7,402 nt of DNA from Pseudaquidulcibacter sp964443435 (GTDB lineage: Bacteria > Pseudomonadota > Alphaproteobacteria > Caulobacterales > Aquidulcibacteraceae): the NCBI GenBank assembly GCA_964443435.1, contig CAYUCW010000079.1, forward strand, positions 1 to 7,402. The letters are read 5' to 3'. This document shows positions 1 to 6,757 of the stretch, in pieces. The notes below the pieces were generated by a model. The model saw only the letters and a list, made by a program, of their open reading frames with translations. It made no database searches and was not told the DNA's origin. Within the stretch, counting starts at the first letter, position 1, and every line of letters starts with the position of its first letter. The translations under genes and the position numbers were made by a program.

Positions 1-30
1 TTAGGCTAAAGGCTTTTGGTATTAATTATT

Positions 31-35
31 AAAGG
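31..35 (+). promoter_or_regulatory. Ribosome binding site supporting the GTG start of ileS
   Basis: AAAGG lies six bases before the GTG at 42-44. No ATG is available in this frame until codon 27, which is already inside the conserved FPMRAGLP stretch, so the GTG with this Shine-Dalgarno-like element is the best start for ileS. Confidence 0.55.
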
Positions 36-41
36 CTCAAA

Positions 42-2969
42 GTGACAGATTCAAATAAAGACGCAAGTTTAGAGCGCGATTATCGCCCAACTATATTCCT
101 TCCGGATACTTCATTTCCAATGCGCGCGGGATTGCCGCAAAAAGAAACTGAAATTCTTGAAAAATGGGGCGCGACAATTCTTTATAAAGAAATGCGTGAA
201 ACTTTTAAAGATAGACCAAAATATGTGCTTCATGATGGCCCTCCGTATGCGAATGGTAAAATGCATATTGGTCACGCACTTAATAATATACTTAAAGACT
301 TTATTATCCGCTCAAAGCAAATGGCGGGCTATGACGTTGACTTTATCCCAGGGTGGGATTGCCATGGCCTTCCAATTGAATGGAAAGTCGAAGAAGAATT
401 CCGCAATCAAGGCCGTGATAAAAAGGAAATTTCTGCGCTTGAATTCCGTGCGGCTTGCCGTGAATATGCCAAAAAATGGGTAGAAATTCAAAAGACGGAT
501 AGAATTCGTACGGGTACGATTGGTGATTGGGATAATCCATATCTTACTATGAATTATTCATCAGAAGCGGTTATCGAAGCCGAGTTTTTAAAAGTTGTTG
601 AAAACGGTCTTGTATTCCGTGGCTCTAAACCTGTTATGTGGTCACCAGTTGAGCGCACATCATTGGCGGAAGCCGAAGTTGAATATCAAGAAAAAACTTC
701 GCCTGCTATTTGGGTGAAATTTCCGCTTTCATCTGGTCAATATGATGCAAGCGTTGTTATTTGGACAACCACTCCTTGGACAATCCCTGCAAACCGCGCG
801 ATTTCGTATTCAAGCCGCATTGAATATAGCCTTTATAGTGTTGATGCTATTGAAGAAGGTCTTGAATTTGTGCCGTTCGCGCAAATAGGTGATAAATTAA
901 TTATCGCGGATAAGCTTGCAGAAGCAGTATTTGCATCGGCAAAAGTATCTAAATTTACACGCCTTGAAACGGTCACACCGTCAAAAGAATGGGTTTGCGC
1001 CCATCCGCTAAAAGCTTTTGAAGGTGCTAATGGTGGTTATCAGTTTAATGTGCCATTATTAAATGGGGATCACGTGACCGATGATGCGGGTACTGGCTTT
1101 GTGCATACTGCACCTTCGCATGGTGCGGATGACTATTTGGTTTGGATGAAATCAGGACTTCCGCAAGCCGATATTCCGTTTACGGTTGATGAAGAGGGCA
1201 AACTTACCAAAGAAGCCCCAGGTTTTGAAGGCCTAGAGATTATGCAGCTTGAAGGCAAAAACCAAGGCAAAGAAAGCACTGCTAATCCTGCAATCATAGA
1301 GGCATTGGCGGCTTGTGGTAATTTGCTTGCAAAGGGCCGTTTAAAGCACCAATATCCACATTCTTGGCGCTCAAAAGCCCCTGTGATTTATCGTAATACG
1401 CCGCAATGGTTTATTGCAATGGATAAGGCAGTTGATGCACTTGGCGGTAAAACCCTTCGTCAAACGGCGATGGAAGAAATTAATAATACGGATTGGGGCA
1501 ATGATAGTGCAAAAGCGCGCATTGAAACCATGGTAAAAGATAGACCAGATTGGCTTATTTCACGTCAACGCGCTTGGGGCGTGCCTTTATCAATTTTCGT
1601 TCATAAAGAAACCCTCGAAGTTCTTGTCGATAAAGAAGTGAATGCGCGTATTATAAATGCCATGAAGGAAGTTGGCGCCGATGCTTGGTATGATAAGCCA
1701 GCAAGCTATTTCCTTGGCGATAAATATAATGAAAATGATTATGAGCAAATCAAAGATATTCTTGATGTTTGGTTTGATTCAGGTTCAACCCATGCTTTCA
1801 CACTTGAAACCCGCGCGACTTTGCCAAGACCTGCGGATATGTATTTAGAAGGTACAGACCAACATAGAGGCTGGTTCCAATCATCACTTCTTGAAAGCTG
1901 TGCAACACGTGGCAAAGCGCCTTATAAACAAGTGCGCACTCATGGCTTTATTGTTGATGATAAGGGCCGTAAAATGTCTAAATCATTGGGCAATGGTATG
2001 GAGCCGCAAGATATTGCCAATAAAAATGGTATAGAAATTTTGCGTATTCTTTTTGCGGCTTCTGACTATACGCAAGAGCTTGCACTAGGCAAAACCATGA
2101 TGGATCAGGCATCTGAAACTTATCGTAAGCTTCGTAATACAATCCGTTATATGTTGGCTTCGACCAAAGGTTTCACGAGCGATCAAAAAGTTGAATATAA
2201 AGACCTACCATTCCTTGAAAAATGGTTATTGGCAAAAGCGGCCGAAGTTCAAGAGAAAGTAGCAATTGAATTTGCGGAATATGATTTCAAAGCCGCGCTT
2301 TCAACTATTTCAAATTTTGCCAATCTTGATTTATCGGCATTCTATGTTGATGTGCGTAAAGACACGCTTTATTGCGATCCAATATCTTCATTAAAACGCC
2401 GCGCGGCACAAACTGTTTTGAATGAATTATTTGGCCGTTTCCTTACTTGGCTTGCGCCTATTTGCCCATTCACCACCGAAGAAGCATGGCAAACCCAAAA
2501 CCCTGAATCGTCTTCTATTCATTTAAAGACTTGGGAAGCAATTCCTTCTGAATGGAAAAATGATGCGGTAATTTCACGCATGGCAATTTTACGCGATTTG
2601 CGCAAAGTTATAACTGGCGCGATTGAATTAAAACGTGCCGATAAAACAATTGGCTCATCTTTAGAAGCGGCGCCAATTGTTTATATCACTAACGAAGAAA
2701 TAAAAATGGCAATCATGGGTGAAGATTTGGCGGAGCTTTGCATAACATCAGGACTTGAAGTGAAATTCACGGCCCATGAAGGCTTTAGCCTTGATGATGT
2801 TCCGGGCGTGAATGTTGAATTTATCCGCGCCGAAGGGATTAAATGCAAACGTTCTTGGAAATATTTTGATCCAAAAACTGCGGACCCTAATTTCCCTGAT
2901 ATTACACCGCGCGATGCGAAAGCGGTTATGGAATGGGACGAAAAAAATAAAGAGGCAGCAAACGCCTAA
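42..2969 (+). CDS. ileS: Isoleucine--tRNA ligase (class Ia)
   Basis: Cytoplasmic enzyme that activates isoleucine with ATP and charges tRNA-Ile, with an editing domain that hydrolyses misformed Val-tRNA. The 975-residue length fits a complete bacterial IleS. The HIGH signature is at residues 75-78, preceded by DGPPYANG. PGWDCHGLPIEWK is near 103-115. The CP1 editing domain shows WTTTPWTIPANRA from 241 and GTGFVHTAPSHGADDY at 350-365. DVWFDSGS follows near 575-582 and KMSKS is at 644-648. The C-terminal region has GIKCKRSWKY with one cysteine and no second Cys pair, so the zinc knuckle of E. coli-type IleS is degenerate, which I recall as common in alphaproteobacteria. The start is GTG. The stop overlaps the ATG of ccmC (TAATG). 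In many proteobacteria lspA follows ileS; here ccmC does instead. Function is certain; lineage is inferred. Confidence 0.98.
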   Translation: MTDSNKDASLERDYRPTIFLPDTSFPMRAGLPQKETEILEKWGATILYKEMRETFKDRPKYVLHDGPPYANGKMHIGHALNNILKDFIIRSKQMAGYDVDFIPGWDCHGLPIEWKVEEEFRNQGRDKKEISALEFRAACREYAKKWVEIQKTDRIRTGTIGDWDNPYLTMNYSSEAVIEAEFLKVVENGLVFRGSKPVMWSPVERTSLAEAEVEYQEKTSPAIWVKFPLSSGQYDASVVIWTTTPWTIPANRAISYSSRIEYSLYSVDAIEEGLEFVPFAQIGDKLIIADKLAEAVFASAKVSKFTRLETVTPSKEWVCAHPLKAFEGANGGYQFNVPLLNGDHVTDDAGTGFVHTAPSHGADDYLVWMKSGLPQADIPFTVDEEGKLTKEAPGFEGLEIMQLEGKNQGKESTANPAIIEALAACGNLLAKGRLKHQYPHSWRSKAPVIYRNTPQWFIAMDKAVDALGGKTLRQTAMEEINNTDWGNDSAKARIETMVKDRPDWLISRQRAWGVPLSIFVHKETLEVLVDKEVNARIINAMKEVGADAWYDKPASYFLGDKYNENDYEQIKDILDVWFDSGSTHAFTLETRATLPRPADMYLEGTDQHRGWFQSSLLESCATRGKAPYKQVRTHGFIVDDKGRKMSKSLGNGMEPQDIANKNGIEILRILFAASDYTQELALGKTMMDQASETYRKLRNTIRYMLASTKGFTSDQKVEYKDLPFLEKWLLAKAAEVQEKVAIEFAEYDFKAALSTISNFANLDLSAFYVDVRKDTLYCDPISSLKRRAAQTVLNELFGRFLTWLAPICPFTTEEAWQTQNPESSSIHLKTWEAIPSEWKNDAVISRMAILRDLRKVITGAIELKRADKTIGSSLEAAPIVYITNEEIKMAIMGEDLAELCITSGLEVKFTAHEGFSLDDVPGVNVEFIRAEGIKCKRSWKYFDPKTADPNFPDITPRDAKAVMEWDEKNKEAANA

Positions 2970-3700
2970 TGTTTAATTTTCTTGCCAATCCTGAAAGGTT
3001 TTTGCGTTTTGCGAAATACGCACTACCTATATTTTCGGCATTGGCAATTTTATTAATAGGAATTGGCACGGTTTGGTCACTTGGCTTTGCCCCTGCGGAT
3101 TATCAACAGGGACATTCGGCGCGCATAATGTTTATTCATTTGCCAGCTGCTTGGTTGTCAAGTTTCGCTTATTTAATTATGGTGGTGGCAAGTATTTTAT
3201 TTATTGTTTGGCGGCATAGTCTTGCCGATTTAGGGGCAAAAGCCGCCGCCGAACTTGGCGCTATTTTTTCATTTGCAACCCTTGTGACGGGCGCAATTTG
3301 GGGCAAGCCTACATGGGGTACATGGTGGGTATGGGATGGAAGGCTTACTTCTATGCTTGTGCTATTCTTTATTTATCTTGGTTATATTGCACTTAAAAAC
3401 TCAATAAGTGATGAAACCAAGTCCGCCAAAACCGCCGCTATATTTTGCCTTGTCGGAAGTATTAATCTTCCTATTATAAAATTCTCGGTAGATTGGTGGA
3501 ATACTTTGCATCAGCCAGCATCAATATTTCGCAAAAATGGACCGGCCATAAGTCCTGAATTATTAAATCCATTAATTATTATGATTTTGGGTTTTGGCTT
3601 TGCCTTTGCCGCATTATTAATTTTAAGGACTAAAACTTTACTTACGCAAAAGCGGATTAAAGCCTTGAAGGCGCGCCTTGCATATGGTGGTGACGCATGA
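2969..3700 (+). CDS. ccmC: Heme export/presentation protein CcmC (cytochrome c maturation System I)
   Basis: Inner-membrane protein that presents heme to the chaperone CcmE during c-type cytochrome assembly, working with CcmD and the CcmAB ATPase. The 243 residues contain about six hydrophobic segments (starting near 17, 62, 92, 126, 155 and 201). The family's tryptophan-rich WWD motif is visible as WGKPTWGTWWVWDGRL, with W119, W120, W122 and D123. The two conserved periplasmic-loop histidines expected to ligand heme are present: H57 in MFIHLPAAW and H181 in DWWNTLHQPAS, matching E. coli His60 and His184. The length equals the usual family length (about 245). The ATG overlaps the ileS stop, with AGAGG at 2951-2955 as a somewhat distant ribosome binding site, so translation is probably coupled. 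The end overlaps ccmD in ATGA. Assignment is very secure. Confidence 0.97.
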   Translation: MFNFLANPERFLRFAKYALPIFSALAILLIGIGTVWSLGFAPADYQQGHSARIMFIHLPAAWLSSFAYLIMVVASILFIVWRHSLADLGAKAAAELGAIFSFATLVTGAIWGKPTWGTWWVWDGRLTSMLVLFFIYLGYIALKNSISDETKSAKTAAIFCLVGSINLPIIKFSVDWWNTLHQPASIFRKNGPAISPELLNPLIIMILGFGFAFAALLILRTKTLLTQKRIKALKARLAYGGDA

Positions 3701-3894
3701 AACTACAATTCGAAAGCCTAGCAGATTTTATAGAAATGGAAGGGCGCGGAGGCTATGTTTGGTCGGCCTATATAATAGTTTTTGCCGCACTTTTAATTAT
3801 GCTTATCTATTATTTAAATGCCGAAAAAAATGCCAATCTTATTCTAAAGCAATTAGAAAATATCAAAAATGATATTAGGGAAACTAATGAATGA
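3697..3894 (+). CDS. ccmD: Heme exporter accessory protein CcmD
   Basis: Small single-span membrane protein needed for release of heme-loaded CcmE from the CcmABC complex. It has 65 residues, close to the usual CcmD size. The short N-terminal part is followed by GRGGYVWSAYI at residues 16-26, the characteristic CcmD signature, then a hydrophobic span to about residue 40 and a charged cytoplasmic tail rich in Lys, Glu and Asn. The start ATG overlaps the ccmC TGA (ATGA) and the stop overlaps the ccmG ATG in the same way, so it sits exactly where CcmD is expected in a ccmC-ccmD-ccmG unit. A shorter reading frame in another phase over the same DNA is a shadow. Sequence identity between CcmD proteins is low, so the call rests on motif, topology and position. 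Confidence 0.93.
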   Translation: MKLQFESLADFIEMEGRGGYVWSAYIIVFAALLIMLIYYLNAEKNANLILKQLENIKNDIRETNE

Positions 3895-4424
3895 GTAAAA
3901 AGCTTTTGGCATTTTTGCCGTTTGGCATTTTTATTGGAATTATCGCCATGTTTGCCTTTGGTATGTGGGGCAATAGGGTTTCCAAAGATGCAAGTCCATT
4001 GATTGGTAAACCTATGCCAATCATAAGAACAATTACTATTGATAATAAGCCGCTTGAAATTAAAGGAAATTCTGAAAAGCCATTAATTATTAATTTTTTC
4101 GCTTCTTGGTGTGCGCCATGCAAAGCCGAAAATGCCAATCTTTTAAGGCTTGCTCAAAATCAAGATATTGCGATTATTGGAATTGCATACCGCGACAAGC
4201 CAAATGAAACTATGGAATTTTTAAATAGCCTTGGAAATCCTTTTTTTGTTATTGGCACCGATATTGAAGGAAAAATTGGAACGGATTTCGGGCTTACTGG
4301 TGTTCCTGAAACTTATATTATTAATAAAGAAGGCATTATAATTTATAAGCATAAAGGCGAAGTTTTGGATGCCGATATTGCCAAAATCACTAAAATCGCA
4401 ATTGATGGTAAAATTAATAATTAA
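3891..4424 (+). CDS. ccmG: Thiol:disulfide interchange protein CcmG/DsbE, membrane-anchored thioredoxin-like
   Basis: Periplasmic, membrane-tethered reductant in cytochrome c maturation: it keeps the CXXCH cysteines of apocytochrome c, directly or through CcmH, reduced for heme ligation. The 177 residues start with a signal anchor (about 5-25, hydrophobic after MSKK). The thioredoxin-like fold carries the active site FFASWCAPCKAE, with catalytic C74 and C77. The cis-proline loop is TGVPETYII, with P139; GVPET is typical of DsbE/CcmG rather than generic thioredoxins. The central insert and acidic residues (E80, E140) also fit this group. The ATG overlaps the ccmD stop, making it the last gene of the ileS-ccmC-ccmD-ccmG string. 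No GC-rich hairpin with a T-run follows its stop, so the transcript may continue into the small gene downstream or end by another mechanism. Confidence 0.96.
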   Translation: MSKKLLAFLPFGIFIGIIAMFAFGMWGNRVSKDASPLIGKPMPIIRTITIDNKPLEIKGNSEKPLIINFFASWCAPCKAENANLLRLAQNQDIAIIGIAYRDKPNETMEFLNSLGNPFFVIGTDIEGKIGTDFGLTGVPETYIINKEGIIIYKHKGEVLDADIAKITKIAIDGKINN

Positions 4425-4432
4425 GCAATATT

Positions 4433-4438
4433 TATAAT
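4433..4438 (+). promoter_or_regulatory. Possible -10 element (TATAAT) before the small gene at 4469
   Basis: A perfect TATAAT lies just after the ccmG stop and 30 bases before the ATG at 4469. No recognisable -35 element is found 16-19 bases upstream, and the surrounding DNA is very AT-rich, so a chance match is quite possible. Two copies of TTAAGCA (4421-4427 and 4442-4448) flank it at 21-bp spacing. Confidence 0.2.
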
Positions 4439-4468
4439 TTGTTAAGCATAATCATTAATAATTAAAAT

Positions 4469-4726
4469 ATGAATCCGATAAATAATTCTTTTAATGCTTT
4501 GCCGCGCCAAAATACTAATAATGTTGGTTCCGCCGCTGATTTTGCTCAAAAAATGGCGGCTATGCGGGCTTCAAAGCTTGCAAAAACTACCGAGGCGCAA
4601 GTGCCAAAAATCGCACAGGAGCAGCCGCGCCAAGAACTTAATATTGCGCAAACAATAAGTTCAAAGCCAGAAGCAATAGCAAATAAGCCTATAAGGCTTG
4701 GAATGATTATTGATCTGAAGGTTTAG
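4469..4726 (+). CDS. Small hypothetical protein (85 aa), unrecognised
   Basis: I do not recognise this protein. It is hydrophilic and rich in Ala, Asn, Gln and Lys, with no membrane segment, signal peptide or cysteine, and it looks largely disordered. Residues 22-40 could form a helix (SAADFAQKMAAMRASKLAK). It closes with a short hydrophobic stretch, IRLGMIIDLKV. The MNPI..SF.AL opening and the LG..IDLKV ending loosely recall small flagellar rod or hook-associated proteins of alphaproteobacteria, but the ANxxTPGY rod signature is absent, so this is only a hint. Codon choice (GCG, GCC, AAG CTT, CGC) resembles its neighbours, which argues for a real gene. There is no clear ribosome binding site before the ATG. 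Its last 20 bases overlap the 3' end of the convergent marR-type gene. Confidence 0.6.
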   Translation: MNPINNSFNALPRQNTNNVGSAADFAQKMAAMRASKLAKTTEAQVPKIAQEQPRQELNIAQTISSKPEAIANKPIRLGMIIDLKV

Positions 4727-5285
4727 TTTCTAAAACAGGAACAATAATAGATTCTTTGGCTTTTTTAACTTTAAGCTTTTTGCTTGCCTTTTTTTCTTTC
4801 TTCTTTTTCTTAATGCTAATAATGATTTCTCTATCATCAAGAAGCTTATTAAGAGTTTGAATAAAGGCCTTACGCTCTATTTTTGCAAGCGGAACCAAAA
4901 GCTCTGAATCATTATTAGTTATAATTGGAAGAAGCTTATTATATTCTTCTTGACCTGCTTCGGATAAAACCAAAGAATTCTTGCGATTATCAAGCGGCGT
5001 CGAGTTTTTAAGTAAAAGCCCTTTTTTCTCTAATTTCTCGCAAATCTGACCCATAGTAGATCTATCTATGCCAGTTAAATTAACCAAATCAGATTGCGAT
5101 AAATCAGGAGTTTGCGCCAAAGCATGAAGTATTGCAAATTGTCTTTGTGTCGTCGTGTAACGACCAACTTCTTTAGAATAATTATTATTTGAAACTTGCA
5201 AAAGACGATGCAAAAGATGCGAAACCGATTTTTCAAATGAAAAATTGGCTTTGCCTTTAGTGTTTATATCCTGTATTTCGGTCAT
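4707..5285 (-). CDS. MarR-family transcriptional regulator with lysine-rich C-terminal tail
   Basis: Predicted DNA-binding dimer that would repress nearby genes and release on ligand or stress. The 192 residues show the MarR layout: an N-terminal dimerisation helix (about 18-40), TTTQRQFAILHAL at 44-56, a helix-turn-helix from 62 to 88 (LSQSDLVNLTGIDRSTMGQICEKLEKKGLL) and the wing with D99, R101 and K102 of the DxRxK pattern followed by LVLSEAGQEEY. A C-terminal dimerisation helix runs to about 157. The last 35 residues are unusual: 13 of 19 residues at 159-177 are lysine, far beyond the usual length of about 140-160. No cysteine pair suggests peroxide sensing. It is divergent from the ArsN2-like acetyltransferase gene, a classic arrangement for a regulator and its target, and its 3' end overlaps the small convergent gene by 20 bp. 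The effector is unknown. Confidence 0.9.
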   Translation of the reverse strand: MTEIQDINTKGKANFSFEKSVSHLLHRLLQVSNNNYSKEVGRYTTTQRQFAILHALAQTPDLSQSDLVNLTGIDRSTMGQICEKLEKKGLLLKNSTPLDNRKNSLVLSEAGQEEYNKLLPIITNNDSELLVPLAKIERKAFIQTLNKLLDDREIIISIKKKKKEKKASKKLKVKKAKESIIVPVLETKPSDQ

Positions 5286-5323
5286 TTAAATATATACATT
5301 CTTAATAGGTTTTCATTAACTAG

Positions 5324-5335
5324 TTATTGCAATAA
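5324..5335. promoter_or_regulatory. Palindrome TTATTGCAATAA, candidate MarR-type operator
   Basis: A perfect 12-bp inverted repeat lies in the 97-bp spacer between the divergent MarR-type and acetyltransferase genes. MarR-family proteins often bind short palindromes with TTG...CAA half sites. It sits just upstream of the candidate -35 (5337-5342) of the acetyltransferase, 38 bases from the regulator's start codon, so one bound dimer could affect both directions. Being AT-rich, part of the symmetry could be chance. Confidence 0.45.
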
Positions 5336-5336
5336 T

Positions 5337-5365
5337 TTGAAATAAATATGACGATTATTTATTTT
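5337..5365 (+). promoter_or_regulatory. Candidate promoter of the ArsN2-like acetyltransferase gene
   Basis: TTGAAA (5337-5342, five of six to TTGACA) and TATTTT (5360-5365, four of six to TATAAT) are separated by 17 bases. Transcription would begin near 5372, giving a short leader of about 11 bases before the ATG at 5383. AT-rich DNA gives many such matches, so support is moderate at best. Confidence 0.3.
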
Positions 5366-5382
5366 AACTCTAGAGATTGATT

Positions 5383-5823
5383 ATGCAAGTAAATGTTAGG
5401 TCAGTGCCAAAAAATGAACTAGATAGGCTAAGGCTTATACTATTATCTGATGGTTTGCCAGTTGAAGATATTTTGCGTGCACCGGTTAAGTTTTTCGAAG
5501 TTAATATTGATAATGGCGCACCGATTGGGTGGGGCGGCCTTGAAATTTATGATAATCAAGCGGTCCTAAGATCTGTTGTTGTTAATTCGGTTTTACGCGG
5601 CACCGGCGCAGGGCGAACTTTGGTTGAAACATTAATCAAAGAAGCTAAAGATCTTGGTATTAAAAAACTTTGGCTTTTGACAATTGATGCGGAAAACTTT
5701 TTTGCAAAACTTGGCTTTGTACATGCTATACGTTCCGAAGCCCCTAAGAGCATACAAGCTTGTGAAGAATTTGCTTGGCTTTGCAATGAAACGGCCCATT
5801 GCATGAATATGAAGCTTGGTTAG
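5383..5823 (+). CDS. arsN2: GNAT N-acetyltransferase, ArsN2-like
   Basis: Cytoplasmic acetyl-CoA-dependent acetyltransferase of the group named ArsN2 for its frequent presence in arsenic-resistance operons; its exact substrate is not evident here. With an ATG start the protein is 146 residues. The N-terminal part has DGLPVEDIL near 23-31, then GWGGLEIYD, and LRSVVV at 62-67 as the central GNAT strand. The acetyl-CoA pyrophosphate loop is RGTGAG at 72-77. The C-terminal part reads LWLLTIDAENFFAKLGF (96-112) followed by IRSEAPKSI, EFAWLC and a closing MNMKL, which closely follows the ArsN2 pattern as I remember it. I chose ATG 5383 over an in-frame TTG at 5377, because AGAG at 5373-5376 then sits six bases upstream. 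No arsenate reductase, efflux pump or ArsM gene is visible, so the arsenic role is unproven. Its last 80 bp overlap the convergent desaturase frame. Confidence 0.82.
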   Translation: MQVNVRSVPKNELDRLRLILLSDGLPVEDILRAPVKFFEVNIDNGAPIGWGGLEIYDNQAVLRSVVVNSVLRGTGAGRTLVETLIKEAKDLGIKKLWLLTIDAENFFAKLGFVHAIRSEAPKSIQACEEFAWLCNETAHCMNMKLG

Positions 5824-6757
5824 TTACTGTTACCCACTCAAGTTCTTTTCTTTCGTTAAGGTTTTCAGGTGTCTTGATATTTTTTGCAAGATTCAATGCT
5901 TTGAATAAATTTATAAGCCACCACCCTGGGTCAAACTGATTTTTATAAAGTCCAATTTTTGCTGAGCCTGGAAATGCGTGGTGATTATTATGATATGCTT
6001 CACCCATTGTAATTAGGCCTGCAAATTTTACATTATGCCCTTGAACGCCAGCGCCTTTTACATGCCAATCCTTTGGCTCATCACTATGGGCGAAATATCC
6101 AATAAGCCAATGCCCAGTTATAGTTGTCACTATTTGGACGGGAACTAACCACAATACAAGGCCTATACCACCAAAAATATACGCAATTATTACCCAAGGG
6201 AAATGTATAAAAACCTGGTGGTTTTCTATAAAATTATAGAATCTAGAATTAACTACTTCATTTTCTATTTTTATAGTTGGCGGGTTATTCAGTTTAATAT
6301 TGCAATGCATTTGCCAAATCGCATCTTTTAAAGGTTTTTGTCTATGTGCAAAATAGTCATGGCATTTTACCTGCCTTTGTGCCCAATCGCGAATGTCATG
6401 AGTTTTAATCATAGTGAATGGACCACCAAGCCCAACCAATGCACCCATATATACTAAAAAATATTCAAGCCATTTTGGGCAATCAAAACTTTTATGGATT
6501 AGTCTTCTGTGCATGCCCACAGAATGTCCTAAAAGTAGCACAGCAATTGTTTTGATTGAAAATAATAAAAAGTTTGTCCAAGAAAAATAAAAAACTAATG
6601 CAATTAAAGATAAAATATAAAGTAAAATCAAACTTATAGATTTATAAGGTGACCAGATTACGTTGCCGCATTCTGGATTTGAATAAATATCAATTACTCG
6701 ATGAATATTTTCAAAATTATTCTTTACTTGAATTACCTTTGTTTGCATCTTGACCAT
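5744..6757 (-). CDS. Membrane acyl-CoA/fatty acid desaturase (diiron, histidine-box family)
   Basis: Integral membrane diiron enzyme expected to introduce a double bond into an acyl chain, probably adjusting membrane fluidity. Hydrophobic stretches lie near 41-60, 62-77, 98-113 and 183-212. Histidine clusters are GHSVGMHRRLIH (H78, H83, H88), KTHDIRDWAQRQVKCHDYFAH (H120, H133, H138) and GEAYHNNHHAFP (H256, H259, H260); GHWLIGYFAHSDEP (H216, H224) and WHVKGAGVQGHN add further candidate ligands. The RDWAQRQ version of box two marks a bacterial subgroup of the stearoyl-CoA desaturase-like family. The start ATG (an alternative ATG is three codons later) lies within the 3' end of the upstream repressor gene, a 41-bp overlap, so the two are likely co-transcribed. 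The final 26 or so residues, after about EWVTVTN, overlap the convergent acetyltransferase gene and look like a non-conserved extension. Family is sure; substrate and double-bond position are unknown. Confidence 0.92.
   Translation of the reverse strand: MVKMQTKVIQVKNNFENIHRVIDIYSNPECGNVIWSPYKSISLILLYILSLIALVFYFSWTNFLLFSIKTIAVLLLGHSVGMHRRLIHKSFDCPKWLEYFLVYMGALVGLGGPFTMIKTHDIRDWAQRQVKCHDYFAHRQKPLKDAIWQMHCNIKLNNPPTIKIENEVVNSRFYNFIENHQVFIHFPWVIIAYIFGGIGLVLWLVPVQIVTTITGHWLIGYFAHSDEPKDWHVKGAGVQGHNVKFAGLITMGEAYHNNHHAFPGSAKIGLYKNQFDPGWWLINLFKALNLAKNIKTPENLNERKELEWVTVTNQASYSCNGPFHCKAKQILHKLVCS

Noticed and set aside
1..32. Possible 3' end of an upstream gene before ileS (one frame ends in TAA at 30-32, another at 7-9)
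   Set aside because: At most nine codons are visible, all three frames hit a stop, and no family motif can be read. An upstream ribF is common before ileS but cannot be shown here.
157..540. Additional reading frames inside ileS on both strands
   Set aside because: They lie wholly within the strongly conserved HIGH-region coding sequence of ileS and show no family pattern; they are shadows.
3678..3872. Alternative frame across the ccmC-ccmD junction
   Set aside because: The frame starting at 3697 encodes the CcmD signature GRGGYVWSAY and has ATGA overlaps on both sides; this one is basic and has no membrane span.
3884..4138. Antisense frame over the start of ccmG
   Set aside because: It is opposite the signal anchor and the CXXC active site of ccmG and resembles no family.
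4839..4941. Two copies of AAGAAGCTTATTA 90 bp apart, and many AAGCTT sites in the window
   Set aside because: The repeats encode Asn-Lys-Leu-Leu twice in the regulator gene, and most AAGCTT sites are the favoured Lys-Leu codons AAG CTT. Codon preference explains them.
5556..5804. Antisense frame inside the acetyltransferase gene
   Set aside because: It opposes the conserved acetyl-CoA loop and the ArsN2-like C-terminus; its composition is that of a shadow frame.
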